DNA from: an uncultured Eubacteriales bacterium
Lineage (GTDB): Bacteria; Bacillota; Clostridia; Oscillospirales; Acutalibacteraceae
NCBI GenBank assembly: GCA_905198155.1
Contig: CAJKBQ010000009.1
Location: forward strand, 1 to 64,000
DNA length: 64,000 nt
Reading direction: 5' to 3'
This document shows positions 25,440 to 35,572 of this stretch, piece after piece (position 1 is the first letter of the stretch; the number at the start of each line of letters is the position of its first letter). A model generated the notes under the pieces. The model did not search any database. It saw only the letters and a list, made by a program, of their open reading frames with translations, and had not been told where the DNA came from. The position numbers and the translations under genes are program-made.

Positions 25440-26864
25440 ATGGGTGGATTTTTTGGCGCTGCCGCGCACTCTGATGTCGTTGTCCCGGTATTTTTTGGTG
25501 TTGATTACCATTCGCACCTCGGCACCCGAAATGGCGGGATGGCCTGTATCTCCCCGGAAATTGGGTTTCAGCGGTTCATACACCATATCGAAAATGCCCC
25601 GTTTCGTACCAAATTTGAAAAAGACCTTACCCAAATGAGCGGAAATTCCTGCATTGGCTGCATCAGCGATACCGATCCGCAGCCTTTGATTATCCGTTCC
25701 AACTTGGGCGCATATGCAATCGCGACCGTCGGCATTATCAACAATGCCGACGCCCTGGTAGAGCAATATTTGGCATTCAGCGGCGGCCATTTTACCGCCA
25801 TGACCGGCGGCCGGGTCAATAACACCGAGCTGGTTGCCGCACTCATTAACCAAAAAAGTTCCTTCGCAGAAGGCATTCAATTTGCACAGCACCGCATCGA
25901 CGGTACAGCGTCCATCCTGATTTTGACCGAAAAGGGAGAGCTTATTGCAGCACGCGACCGAGTCGGCCGCCTCCCCGTCATCCTTGGGCGCTCCGATGAC
26001 GGACATTGCGTCACATTTGAATCGTTCGCAATGCAAAAATTGGGATACCAGCCGCTGCGCGAACTGGGACCGGGTGAAATCGTTCGGATCACCGCCGATG
26101 AAGTCGAAGTGCTCGCCGCTCCTAGTCCAAAAAAGAAAATATGTGCCTTTTTGTGGACTTATTATGGCTACCCAAACTCAGTGTATGAAGGCGTCAACGT
26201 CGAAGTGATGCGTATGAAAAACGGCGAAATCCTGGCGCAAACCGACCGCGCCACTGGCATTGCCCAAGACATCGATTACGTTTGCGGCGTACCGGACTCC
26301 GGCGTACCGCACGCCATCGGCTACGCCAACGCCAGCCATGTGCCGTATGCACGCCCTTTCATCAAATACACCCCCACTTGGCCGCGCAGCTTTATGCCGA
26401 CACACCAGGAAATCCGAAATCAGGTCGCAAAAATGAAACAAATTCCCGTTCATGCATTGATTGACGGGAAAAAACTCCTTTTTGTCGATGATTCTATCGT
26501 CCGCGGCACGCAATTGCGGGAAACTGTGGAATTTTTGTATGCCAACGGCGCCCAAGAAGTCCACATGCGTTCCGCCTGTCCGCCCATTATGTATGGGTGC
26601 AAATTCCTAAATTTCTCCCGCAGTACATCTGAAATGGAATTAATTGCGCGCCGTACCATTCAAAGCCTGGAAGGCGACGAAGGCCAATCCCACATCGACG
26701 AATACGCTGACAGTGCTACGCCGCGCGGCAAAGCGCTCCGCCAAGCCATTTGCGACCAGCTGCATCTCACTTCCCTTGAATTCCAATCATTGGACGGCAT
26801 TTTGGACGCCATTGGGCTTGACGCCTGCGACGTGTGTACCTATTGTTGGAATGGCAAAGACTAA
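25440..26864 (+). CDS. purF: Amidophosphoribosyltransferase, variant lacking the N-terminal cysteine
   Basis: Catalyses the committed step, PRPP plus an ammonia source to phosphoribosylamine. 474 residues: N-terminal Ntn-hydrolase glutaminase-like domain (about 1-240) and C-terminal phosphoribosyltransferase domain with the PRPP motif FVDDSIVRGTQ near 348-358. Normal PurF begins, after processing, with a nucleophilic Cys (CGVFGI-like). Here the start is MGGFFGAAA, with Gly in its place and no Cys in the first 30 residues, although YHSHLGTRNGGMA and GCISDTDPQP are kept. It may use free ammonia or a different nucleophile. AAGGAAGG precedes the ATG. A Cys-rich tail (DACDVCTYCW) ends the protein. 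Confidence 0.92.
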   Translation: MGGFFGAAAHSDVVVPVFFGVDYHSHLGTRNGGMACISPEIGFQRFIHHIENAPFRTKFEKDLTQMSGNSCIGCISDTDPQPLIIRSNLGAYAIATVGIINNADALVEQYLAFSGGHFTAMTGGRVNNTELVAALINQKSSFAEGIQFAQHRIDGTASILILTEKGELIAARDRVGRLPVILGRSDDGHCVTFESFAMQKLGYQPLRELGPGEIVRITADEVEVLAAPSPKKKICAFLWTYYGYPNSVYEGVNVEVMRMKNGEILAQTDRATGIAQDIDYVCGVPDSGVPHAIGYANASHVPYARPFIKYTPTWPRSFMPTHQEIRNQVAKMKQIPVHALIDGKKLLFVDDSIVRGTQLRETVEFLYANGAQEVHMRSACPPIMYGCKFLNFSRSTSEMELIARRTIQSLEGDEGQSHIDEYADSATPRGKALRQAICDQLHLTSLEFQSLDGILDAIGLDACDVCTYCWNGKD

Positions 26865-26895
26865 TGAAATTTGACATTGAGAAAGGATGAATTTT

Positions 26896-27939
26896 ATGCA
26901 TTCTAATTCCCAATCTGCATCTTATGCGGCTGCCGGCGTCGATATCACGGCGGGCTACAAGGCCGTGGAGCTGATGAAAGCGCATATTGCCCGCACGCTG
27001 ACCGCGGGCGTTTGCGACGGCATCGGTGGGTTCGGCGGTCTGTTCGAGCTGGACACCGCCGGCATGACGCGGCCGGTGCTCGTTTCCGGTACCGACGGTG
27101 TAGGTACCAAATTAAAATTGGCATTTCTTATGGATAAACACGACACTGTTGGGATTGATTGCGTTGCAATGTGTGTCAATGATGTCATATGCTGTGGCGC
27201 AAAGCCGTTGTTTTTCCTGGACTATATCGCTTGCGGCAAAAATGTGCCGGAAAAAATCGCACAAATCGTTTCCGGCGTCGCCGAGGGCTGCGTCCAGTCC
27301 GGATCGGCGCTCGTGGGCGGCGAAACGGCCGAAATGCCCGGTTTTTATCCCGTTGACGAATACGATTTGGCTGGATTTTCCGTTGGCGTCGTCGATAAAT
27401 CGAAAATCATTGACCATTCCACCATTCGCCCTGGCGACGTCATGCTCGCCCTCCCGTCCAGCGGCGTGCATTCCAACGGATTTTCGCTGGTACGCCGCAT
27501 TTTTGACGTCGATCACGCCGATCTGCGCACGCCCATCGCTGAATTTGGCGGTGCATCGCTTGGTGAAACGCTGCTGACTCCGACCAAAATTTATGTAAAA
27601 CCCATGCAGGCGCTCTTTGAGCAACTCCCTGTAAAGGGTGTTTCTCACATTACCGGCGGCGGATTTTATGAAAATATGCCACGCAGCATCCCGGATGGGT
27701 TGGGCGTTTGCATTGAGAAAAAGAATGTACGCATTCTTCCCGTGTTTGACTTAATTGCTAAAACCGGAAGGATTCCGGAACGAGATATGTACAACACATT
27801 CAACATGGGCGTTGGTATGAGCGTCATCATCAGTCCGGATCACGCTGACGAAGCGTTGCGAATCCTGCGAGCCGCAGGCGAGGACGCCTACTTCCTCGGC
27901 GAAATCGTCGAATCGAAGGAGCAGGTGATCTTGTGTTGA
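26896..27939 (+). CDS. purM: AIR synthetase (phosphoribosylformylglycinamidine cyclo-ligase)
   Basis: Closes the imidazole ring of FGAM with ATP. 347 residues. SYAAAGVDITAG at the N terminus, GTDGVGTKLKLAF, GGETAEMPGFY and HITGGGFYENMPR are the family signatures. The ATG at 26896 is preferred over the one at 26887, since GAAAGG is only correctly spaced for the former. It overlaps purN by 7 bp. Confidence 0.96.
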   Translation: MHSNSQSASYAAAGVDITAGYKAVELMKAHIARTLTAGVCDGIGGFGGLFELDTAGMTRPVLVSGTDGVGTKLKLAFLMDKHDTVGIDCVAMCVNDVICCGAKPLFFLDYIACGKNVPEKIAQIVSGVAEGCVQSGSALVGGETAEMPGFYPVDEYDLAGFSVGVVDKSKIIDHSTIRPGDVMLALPSSGVHSNGFSLVRRIFDVDHADLRTPIAEFGGASLGETLLTPTKIYVKPMQALFEQLPVKGVSHITGGGFYENMPRSIPDGLGVCIEKKNVRILPVFDLIAKTGRIPERDMYNTFNMGVGMSVIISPDHADEALRILRAAGEDAYFLGEIVESKEQVILC

Positions 27940-28547
27940 CAACACCCGCACGAATTGCGGTATTTGTTTCCGGCGGCGGTACTAATTTACAGGCATTGAT
28001 CGATGCCGAACGCGCCAACCGCATCCCGCACGGCCAAATCGTCCTGGTCCTGTCCAGCACACCCACCGCCTATGCATTGGAACGCGCAAAAAAAGCCGAA
28101 ATTCCAACTGTCGTGGTTGCACGTAAATCCTGCACAAATCAAGTGCAGTTTGAACATGAAATATGCGCGAAATTAACTGAATTTTCCGTTGATGTCATCG
28201 TCCTGGCCGGTTTCATGAGTATTCTGAGTGCCGATTTCACCGCCCGATACCCCGATCGAATCCTGAATGTCCATCCCTCACTCATCCCATCATTTTGCGG
28301 AAAAGGGTTTTACGGACTGCGCGTTCACGAAGCGGCATTGGCACGCGGTGTCAAAGTCACCGGTGCCACCGTCCATCTGGTCAACGAAATCCCAGACGGC
28401 GGCCGCATTTTGCTCCAAAAAGCCGTCGAAATTCAGCCCGACGACACCCCCGAAACGCTGCAACGACGCGTCATGGAGGAAGCGGAATGGAAATTACTTC
28501 CGCAAGCGACTGAAATGATCTGCGCCAAGCTGTGCGACGCACACTGA
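27933..28547 (+). CDS. purN: GAR formyltransferase
   Basis: Transfers the formyl group of 10-formyl-THF to glycinamide ribotide. 204 residues. SGGGTNLQALI at the N terminus, the catalytic Asn/His in NVHPSLIPSF (about 110-119) and Asp in NEIPDGGRI are intact. The start is GTG at 27933 with AAGGAG 11 bp upstream; purM ends at 27939, so translation is coupled. Confidence 0.95.
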   Translation: MLTTPARIAVFVSGGGTNLQALIDAERANRIPHGQIVLVLSSTPTAYALERAKKAEIPTVVVARKSCTNQVQFEHEICAKLTEFSVDVIVLAGFMSILSADFTARYPDRILNVHPSLIPSFCGKGFYGLRVHEAALARGVKVTGATVHLVNEIPDGGRILLQKAVEIQPDDTPETLQRRVMEEAEWKLLPQATEMICAKLCDAH

Positions 28548-28582
28548 TATCCATCCGAGATTTTCAAAGGAGGACCGCAAAA

Positions 28583-29302
28583 ATGTCCATATTTACGACG
28601 CCCCCCGTTTCCGAGCGCATTGCCGGAAATCCCTATGTTGGACGCGGCATTGTCATCGGCAAAACCGCCGACGGAACGCGTGCCCTGTTCGCCTATTTCA
28701 TCATGGGCCGCAGCGAAAACAGCCGCAACCGTGTGTTCGTCAAACAAGGCGATACCCTCGTCACGCGTCCATATGACGAGTCCAAAGTCCAAGACCCGTC
28801 ATTAATTATCTATTCTGCTATTCGTTCCCTGGAAAATCAGATCATTGTGACCAACGGCGACCAAACTGACACCATTTACGACGGTCTCCGCGCCGGAAAA
28901 TCTTTTGCCGAAACACTGACCACCCGTTCATTTGAGCCGGACGACCCGAACTGGACGCCGCGTATCAGTGGATTGCTGACCTTTGGCGCGTCGGATTTTT
29001 CCTATCAAATGTCCATTCTGAAAAGCGCCGACGCCGAAGGCTCGGCCTGCGCGCGGTTCACATTTGCATATCCAGCCCTGTGCGGCGTCGGCCATTTTAT
29101 TCATACTTATCAGGGCGACGGCACGCCCCTCCCCACCTTCTGCGGCGAACCGGAGCGCGTCCAAATTCCCAATTCCATCGACGTATTTGCCGACGAATTG
29201 TGGTCAAATCTTGACGCTGAAAACAAAATTTCGCTCTACGTTCGCACCATCGACCTCCGCACGGGTGCGTCGGAAGAACGCCTCATCAACAAACACGGCT
29301 GA
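28583..29302 (+). CDS. IMP cyclohydrolase, PurO-like (stand-alone)
   Basis: 239 residues. Blocks NPYVGRGIVIGKTADG, YFIMGRSENSRNRVF and DPSLIIYSA match the PF07826 IMP cyclohydrolase family (archaeal PurO type), which closes FAICAR to IMP. It replaces the N-terminal cyclohydrolase half of the usual bifunctional PurH; the other half is the next gene, 13 bp away. AAAGGAGG precedes the ATG. Confidence 0.9.
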   Translation: MSIFTTPPVSERIAGNPYVGRGIVIGKTADGTRALFAYFIMGRSENSRNRVFVKQGDTLVTRPYDESKVQDPSLIIYSAIRSLENQIIVTNGDQTDTIYDGLRAGKSFAETLTTRSFEPDDPNWTPRISGLLTFGASDFSYQMSILKSADAEGSACARFTFAYPALCGVGHFIHTYQGDGTPLPTFCGEPERVQIPNSIDVFADELWSNLDAENKISLYVRTIDLRTGASEERLINKHG

Positions 29303-29315
29303 AAGGAATGGGAAT

Positions 29316-30500
29316 ATGAAATCATTTGAACTAAAATATGGGTGCAATCCCAACCAAAAACCGGCCCAAATCTTCATGACAAACGGCAGCGACTTGCCGA
29401 TCTCGATTCTCTGCGGCCGGCCGGGCTACATCAATTTCTTGGATGCGTTCAACAGCTGGCAGCTGGTGCGCGAATTGAAGCAGGCCACCGGCTTGCCGTG
29501 CGCCACTTCATTCAAGCACGTCAGCCCCACTTCGGCCGCAGTCGGGACGGTACTCCCAGAATCGTTAAAAAAAGCCTGTTTTGTCGATGACATTGACGGT
29601 CTGGACGACTCCCCGCTGGCATGCGCCTATGCCCGCGCGCGCGGCACCGACCGAATGTCGTCATTCGGCGACTGGATCGCCCTGAGTGATGTCTGCGACG
29701 CGACCACCGCCCGCCTCATCAAGCGCGAAGTCTCCGACGGCATCATTGCCCCGGGCTACACGCCGGAAGCGCTCGAATTGCTGAAATCCAAGCGCAAAGG
29801 TACCTACAACATCGTACAAATCGACGAATCTTACATTCCGGCACCCATCGAACACAAGGAAGTTTTTGGCATTACATTTGAGCAAGGCCGCAACGAATTC
29901 AAAATTGACAACACTCTTCTGGACGAAATTGTCACTGAAAACCACGACCTGCCGGACACTGCACGCCGCGACCTGATCCTCGCGCTCATCACACTCAAAT
30001 ACACGCAGTCCAATTCAGTCTGCTACGCGAAAGACGGCCAGGCCATCGGCGTCGGCGCCGGCCAACAATCCCGCATTCACTGCACGCGCCTCGCCGGCTC
30101 CAAGGCCGATACCTGGCACCTGCGGCAGCATCCAAAGACGCTCGCGCTCCCATTTTTGCCGACACTTGGCCGTCCGGATCGCGACAATGTCATCGACGGC
30201 TACGTCAACCACAACGAAGAGGATGTCTGCGCGGACGGCGTGTGGCAGCGCTATTTCACTGAACGCCCGGAACCGCTGACTGACGCGGAAAAGCAGGAAT
30301 ATTTATCGCAAATTACCGGAGTTTCCCTGGGATCGGACGCGTTTTTCCCGTTTGGCGACAATATCGAGCGCGCACATCGCTCCGGCGTGTCCTACATCGC
30401 CGAGCCAGGCGGTTCCATCCGCGACAATCAGGTCATCGAAACCTGCAACAAATACGGCATCGTGATGTCATTCACACATATGCGTTTGTTCCATCACTAA
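29316..30500 (+). CDS. purH: AICAR transformylase (PurH transformylase domain only)
   Basis: 394 residues. Formylates AICAR with 10-formyl-THF. It begins MKSFELKYGCNPNQKPAQ and holds the catalytic Lys-His pair in SFKHVSPTSAAVG (about 67-79), QSNSVCYAKDGQAIGVGAGQ-type blocks and a DNQVIETC ending. The cyclohydrolase domain of classical PurH is absent; that job is taken by the gene just upstream. Its substrate AICAR is ZMP, the ligand of the riboswitch that controls this operon. GAAAGGA precedes the ATG. Confidence 0.93.
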   Translation: MKSFELKYGCNPNQKPAQIFMTNGSDLPISILCGRPGYINFLDAFNSWQLVRELKQATGLPCATSFKHVSPTSAAVGTVLPESLKKACFVDDIDGLDDSPLACAYARARGTDRMSSFGDWIALSDVCDATTARLIKREVSDGIIAPGYTPEALELLKSKRKGTYNIVQIDESYIPAPIEHKEVFGITFEQGRNEFKIDNTLLDEIVTENHDLPDTARRDLILALITLKYTQSNSVCYAKDGQAIGVGAGQQSRIHCTRLAGSKADTWHLRQHPKTLALPFLPTLGRPDRDNVIDGYVNHNEEDVCADGVWQRYFTERPEPLTDAEKQEYLSQITGVSLGSDAFFPFGDNIERAHRSGVSYIAEPGGSIRDNQVIETCNKYGIVMSFTHMRLFHH

Positions 30501-30546
30501 TATATCCCATAATTTAATTTATTTTCCTGTCAAAAGGAGGAGCCTT

Positions 30547-31812
30547 ATGAACCTGCTGGTTGTGGGCAGCGGCGGACGCGAACATACCATCATCCGCAAG
30601 CTGCGTGAAAATCCCAATGTCTCCAAAATCTACGCACTTCCGGGCAACGGCGGCATGGCACAGGACGCGGAGTGCGTGCCCATTCGTGCAACCGACCTCG
30701 ACGCCATCGTCGAATTCGCTGTCGCGCACGCGATCGACTACGCCGTTGTTGCGCCGGATGATCCGCTCGTGCTCGGTGCCGTTGATGCGCTCACCGCCAA
30801 AGGCATCCCCTGCTTCGGCCCCGATGCCAAAGCCGCGCGCATCGAAGGCAGCAAAGTTTTTGCCAAAAATCTGATGAAAAAATACCATATTCCCACGGCC
30901 GAATACCAGGTATTCGATTCCGCTGCCGACGCCATGGCCTACGTTGAAACCGCGCCGCTCCCCACCGTCATCAAAGCCGATGGCCTCGCGCTCGGCAAAG
31001 GCGTCCTCATCGCGCAGACGCGGGACGAGGCACGGGCTGCCATTCATTCCCTCATGGAGGATCGGATTTTCGGCGCAAGTGGCAGTCGAATCGTCATCGA
31101 AGAATTCCTCACCGGCCCAGAAGTTTCCGTCCTGACCTTCACTGACGGACACACGGTTGTCCCGATGGTCTCGTCGATGGACCACAAACGCGCCCACGAC
31201 GGTGACCAAGGCCTGAACACCGGCGGCATGGGCACCATCGCCCCGAACCCATACTATACGCCGGAAGTCGCGGCCGAATGTATGCGCACCATCTTCCGCC
31301 CGACCATCCAGGCCATGAACGCCGAGGGCTGCCCCTTCCGCGGCTGCCTCTACTTCGGCCTGATGCTCACCCCGGACGGTCCCAAAGTCATCGAGTACAA
31401 CTGCCGCTTCGGCGATCCCGAAACACAGGTCGTCCTGCCATTGATGAAATCCGATTTGCTCGCTGCCATGCAAGCTACCACAAACGGGACACTTGCCCAG
31501 GAAAAAATCCAATTTTCGTCAGATTCCGCCTGCTGCGTCATCATGGCTTCCGACGGCTACCCGCAGCACTACGACACCGGATTTGAAATCGAAATTCCGG
31601 AGTCCGACCGTCCATTTGTTTACGTCGCCGGGGCAAAACTTTCGGACGGCAAGCTCCTCACCGCCGGCGGCCGCGTGCTGGGCGTCGTCGCGACCGGCCG
31701 CACGCTCTCCGACGCCATCGATGGTGCCTACGCCCGCGTCGCCCGCATCCACTTTGCCAATGCCTACTATCGGCACGACATCGGCGCCCGCGCGCGCCAA
31801 GCCACCCCGTAA
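30547..31812 (+). CDS. purD: GAR synthetase (phosphoribosylamine-glycine ligase)
   Basis: Couples glycine to phosphoribosylamine with ATP. 421 residues with an ATP-grasp fold. MNLLVVGSGGREHTI at the N terminus, KADGLALGKGV and NTGGMGTIAPNPYYT in the ATP-grasp core, and YNCRFGDPETQVVLP are all in place. AAGGAGG precedes the ATG. Confidence 0.97.
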   Translation: MNLLVVGSGGREHTIIRKLRENPNVSKIYALPGNGGMAQDAECVPIRATDLDAIVEFAVAHAIDYAVVAPDDPLVLGAVDALTAKGIPCFGPDAKAARIEGSKVFAKNLMKKYHIPTAEYQVFDSAADAMAYVETAPLPTVIKADGLALGKGVLIAQTRDEARAAIHSLMEDRIFGASGSRIVIEEFLTGPEVSVLTFTDGHTVVPMVSSMDHKRAHDGDQGLNTGGMGTIAPNPYYTPEVAAECMRTIFRPTIQAMNAEGCPFRGCLYFGLMLTPDGPKVIEYNCRFGDPETQVVLPLMKSDLLAAMQATTNGTLAQEKIQFSSDSACCVIMASDGYPQHYDTGFEIEIPESDRPFVYVAGAKLSDGKLLTAGGRVLGVVATGRTLSDAIDGAYARVARIHFANAYYRHDIGARARQATP

Positions 31813-31852
31813 AATCACTATATATAAGGTACGTTTTTCCAAGGAGGCCGCT

Positions 31853-34800
31853 ATGGTTTATCGCGTATATGTCGAAAAAAAGCCCGATCTGGCGCACGAA
31901 GCGCACGCGCTCCTCGCCGACCTGCGCACCGTGCTGCAAATTTCTACTCTCGTCGGTCTGCGCATCCTCAACCGGTACGATGTGGAACACATCGACGCCG
32001 ACCTGTTTGCACAGGCAAAATCCACTGTTTTTTCGGAGCCGCAAACGGATATTGTGTCTGATTCGTTCGATCCGACCGGCGCGCGCGTGTTCGCCGTCGA
32101 ATACCTCCCCGGCCAATTCGATCAGCGCGCGGATTCCGCTGCGCAGTGTATCCAAATTATTTCCCAGGGAGATCGTCCCACTGTGCGCACCGCCAAAGTC
32201 TATCTGCTGTACGGCGACCTGACCGACGCGCAGGCAGCGCAAATCAAAAAATACGTCATCAACCCGGTCGAAGCGCGCGAAGCTGCACTCGAACCCGTTG
32301 AAACGCTCCAAATTCGGTATGCAATCCCAACGGAAGTCGCCACGCTCGACGGATTCACCGCCCTCAGCGCCGCCGAATTGTCCGATTTTCGTGCCCAATA
32401 CGGCCTTGCAATGGACGATGACGATGTCGCATTTTGCCAATCGTACTTCCGCAGCGAACACCGCGACCCCACGATCACAGAAATTCGCATGATCGACACC
32501 TATTGGTCCGATCATTGCCGTCATACCACATTTTTGACAACGATCGACGCTGTCCATTTTGCCGATCCCCTCCTGGCTCAAGCGTGGTCCGACTACCAGG
32601 ACACCCGCGCGTTCCTCCACCGCACCAAGCCGGTCAACCTGATGGACATCGCAACCATCGCGGTAAAATACCTGAAAAAGACAGGGAGATTGGATAAATT
32701 AGACGAATCAGAGGAAATCAACGCCTGCACCGTCAAAATCGATGTCACCATCGACGGCCGCACGGAACCGTGGCTCCTCCTGTTCAAAAACGAAACGCAC
32801 AACCATCCGACGGAAATCGAGCCGTTCGGCGGCGCGGCCACCTGCATCGGCGGAGCCATCCGCGATCCGCTGTCCGGCCGCGCGTATGTCTACGGTGCCA
32901 TGCGCGTCACCGGCGCGGCCGACCCGCTTCAACCGGTATCGGAAACCATTCCGGGCAAATTGCCCCAGCGTAAAATTACCACTACTGCCGCCGCCGGATA
33001 TTCCTCCTACGGCAACCAAATCGGCCTCGCAACGGGCATCGTAGACGAAATCTACCATCCGGGCTATGCCGCCAAACGCATGGAAATCGGCGCCGTCATC
33101 GCAGCCGCACCGGCCGCCAATGTCCGCCGCGAATGCCCTGCTCCGGGCGACGTGGTCATCCTGCTCGGCGGTCGCACCGGCCGCGACGGCTGCGGCGGTG
33201 CAACCGGCTCGTCCAAATCCCATACGCTCCATTCGTTGGAAACCTGCGGCGCGGAAGTCCAAAAAGGCAACGCGCCCGAAGAGCGCAAGCTCCAACGCCT
33301 CTTCCGCAACCCGGAAGCCTGCCGCATAATCAAGCGCTGCAACGACTTCGGTGCGGGCGGCGTCTCCGTCGCTATCGGCGAATTGGCCGACGGATTGGAA
33401 ATTGACCTCAACGCCGTTCCCAAAAAATACGACGGACTCGACGGCACCGAGCTGGCCATCAGCGAGTCCCAAGAGCGCATGGCCGTCGTCGTTGCGCCGA
33501 AAGACGCCGCCCGATTCTGCGAAATTGCCGACTCCGAAAACCTCGAATCCACCGTCGTCGCGCGCGTCCAATCCAATCCGCGCCTGCAAATGACCTGGAA
33601 CGGCAAGCGCATCGTGGATCTCAGCCGCGAATTCCTCAATTCCAACGGCGCCGAAAAACACATCGAAATCGCGCCTGCCGCGCCGCAGTCGTATCAAATG
33701 GTAATTCCGTCCAGTTTTACCGCCGGATACCGCTCCCTGGCCGTCGACCTCAACGTCTGCGCCAAACGCGGCCTCGCCGAGCGCTTCGATTCCACCATCG
33801 GTGCCGGCACCGTCTTGATGCCGTTCGGCGGAAAATATCAACTGACCCCGATTCAGGCAATGGTGCAAAAAATCTCCGTCCCGTCCGGTCACACCGACGA
33901 CTGCTCGCTCATGGCGTACGGCTACAACCCCGTCATCTCCGAGCGCAGCCCGTACCACGGCGCGTACCTCGCCGTCGTCGAATCGGTGGCAAAGCTGATT
34001 GCAACCGGTGCCAAATTTGAAGATGTCTACCTGACTTTCCAGGAATACTTTGAAAAGCCGCGCCAGGATCCGGCGCGCTGGGGCAAGCCGTTGGCCGCAT
34101 TGCTCGGTGCATTCGAAGCGCAGCGCGCGCTCGGCATCGGCGCCATCGGCGGCAAAGACTCCATGAGCGGCTCGTTCGAGCAGCTGGACGTCCCGCCCAC
34201 GCTCGTTTCGTTCGCCGTCACCACCGAAAAAACGCCGACCATCGTCTCCAACGAGCTGAAACAGCCCGACTCCGCCCTGATTTTGCTGAAACCGGAACTC
34301 GATGCCAATGGTCTGCCCGTCACCTCGTCGCTGCTCGCCCTGTTCGACCGTGTGACCGCCCTGCTCCGTAGCGGCGCAGCCGTCTCAGCCTACACGCCCA
34401 CCTACGGCGGCCCGGCGGAAGCGCTGATGAAAATGGCATTTGGCAACCGCCTCGGCATCGCGCTGGACGATTCGCTCACGCTGCGCACGCTGTTTGACTA
34501 CGCATACGGCGGATTTATTCTGGAAATGTTGCCAGATTCGTCCATTCCAACCGATGCCATTCGCCTGGGTACCGTCACCGAAACGCCGGAATTCACGCTC
34601 CGCAGCGAATCGATTGCGCTGGATGATCTGCTGCACGCATCGGAATCCGTATTGGAACCGGTTTTCCCGTGCAACATCGCCCAATCCGGCTCGATTCCGG
34701 AAACATTTTCCGCCAAAATTCGGTCGCAGACCGCTCCGGCCATCCGCTGTGCCCGGCCTACCGTCCTGATTCCCGTGTTCCCTGGGACAAACTGTGAATA

Positions 34801-35551
34801 TGACTCTGCCAAAGCTGTCGAGGACGGCGGCGCTTCCGCCAAAATCATGGTGCTGAACAACCGCACCGCCGACGGCATCGCGCGCTCGGTCGCGCAATTC
34901 GCCGACGCGCTGAAATCGGCGCAAATCGTTTTCATCCCCGGCGGCTTCTCCGGCGGCGACGAACCGGACGGCTCCGGCAAATTCATTACCGCATTTTTCC
35001 GCAACGCCGCCATTCGCACCCAGGTGACCGACCTGCTGGAACGCCGCGACGGCCTGATGCTCGGCATTTGCAACGGATTCCAGGCGCTTGTCAAGCTCGG
35101 ATTGGTGCCTTATGGCAAAATTGTCGATCCCACGCCGGACGCCCCCACACTGACTTTCAATACCATCGGCCGCCACCAGTCGCGCCTGGTGCGTACGCGC
35201 GTCGCCTCCACCCTGTCCCCGTGGTTCGCCGCTGCACAGGTCGGCGACGTTTACACCGTTCCGATTTCGCATGGTGAAGGACGTTTTGTTGCATCACCGG
35301 AATGGGTTGCAAAATTAGCAGCAAATGGTCAAATCGCTACCCAATACGTCGATTTCAACGACCGGGCCACATTCGATATCCACTTCAATCCGAATAACTC
35401 CGTCGCCGCCATCGAGGGCATCACCTCGCCGGACGGCCGCGTCCTCGGCAAAATGGGGCATTCGGAGCGCATCGGCCGCGGCCTCTACCGCAATGTGCCC
35501 GGCCGCTATGAACTGCAACTCTTCCAATCTGCTGTACAGTATTTCAAATAA
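31853..35551 (+). CDS. purL: FGAM synthase, single-chain clostridial type
   Basis: Converts FGAR to FGAM with ATP and glutamine. 1232 residues in one chain, so separate purQ and purS genes are not needed: an N-terminal PurS-like part, two AIR-synthetase-like halves (SDHCRHTTFL; DCSLMAYGYNP) and a C-terminal class I glutaminase. The glutaminase Cys is in LGICNGFQ (about residue 1073) and its His in SHGEGRF (about 1140). The length and layout match TIGR01857, the form common in Clostridia. The start at 31853 follows AAGGAGG. Confidence 0.96.
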   Translation: MVYRVYVEKKPDLAHEAHALLADLRTVLQISTLVGLRILNRYDVEHIDADLFAQAKSTVFSEPQTDIVSDSFDPTGARVFAVEYLPGQFDQRADSAAQCIQIISQGDRPTVRTAKVYLLYGDLTDAQAAQIKKYVINPVEAREAALEPVETLQIRYAIPTEVATLDGFTALSAAELSDFRAQYGLAMDDDDVAFCQSYFRSEHRDPTITEIRMIDTYWSDHCRHTTFLTTIDAVHFADPLLAQAWSDYQDTRAFLHRTKPVNLMDIATIAVKYLKKTGRLDKLDESEEINACTVKIDVTIDGRTEPWLLLFKNETHNHPTEIEPFGGAATCIGGAIRDPLSGRAYVYGAMRVTGAADPLQPVSETIPGKLPQRKITTTAAAGYSSYGNQIGLATGIVDEIYHPGYAAKRMEIGAVIAAAPAANVRRECPAPGDVVILLGGRTGRDGCGGATGSSKSHTLHSLETCGAEVQKGNAPEERKLQRLFRNPEACRIIKRCNDFGAGGVSVAIGELADGLEIDLNAVPKKYDGLDGTELAISESQERMAVVVAPKDAARFCEIADSENLESTVVARVQSNPRLQMTWNGKRIVDLSREFLNSNGAEKHIEIAPAAPQSYQMVIPSSFTAGYRSLAVDLNVCAKRGLAERFDSTIGAGTVLMPFGGKYQLTPIQAMVQKISVPSGHTDDCSLMAYGYNPVISERSPYHGAYLAVVESVAKLIATGAKFEDVYLTFQEYFEKPRQDPARWGKPLAALLGAFEAQRALGIGAIGGKDSMSGSFEQLDVPPTLVSFAVTTEKTPTIVSNELKQPDSALILLKPELDANGLPVTSSLLALFDRVTALLRSGAAVSAYTPTYGGPAEALMKMAFGNRLGIALDDSLTLRTLFDYAYGGFILEMLPDSSIPTDAIRLGTVTETPEFTLRSESIALDDLLHASESVLEPVFPCNIAQSGSIPETFSAKIRSQTAPAIRCARPTVLIPVFPGTNCEYDSAKAVEDGGASAKIMVLNNRTADGIARSVAQFADALKSAQIVFIPGGFSGGDEPDGSGKFITAFFRNAAIRTQVTDLLERRDGLMLGICNGFQALVKLGLVPYGKIVDPTPDAPTLTFNTIGRHQSRLVRTRVASTLSPWFAAAQVGDVYTVPISHGEGRFVASPEWVAKLAANGQIATQYVDFNDRATFDIHFNPNNSVAAIEGITSPDGRVLGKMGHSERIGRGLYRNVPGRYELQLFQSAVQYFK

Positions 35552-35572
35552 AACCAAAAAAGGAGCATTCTC

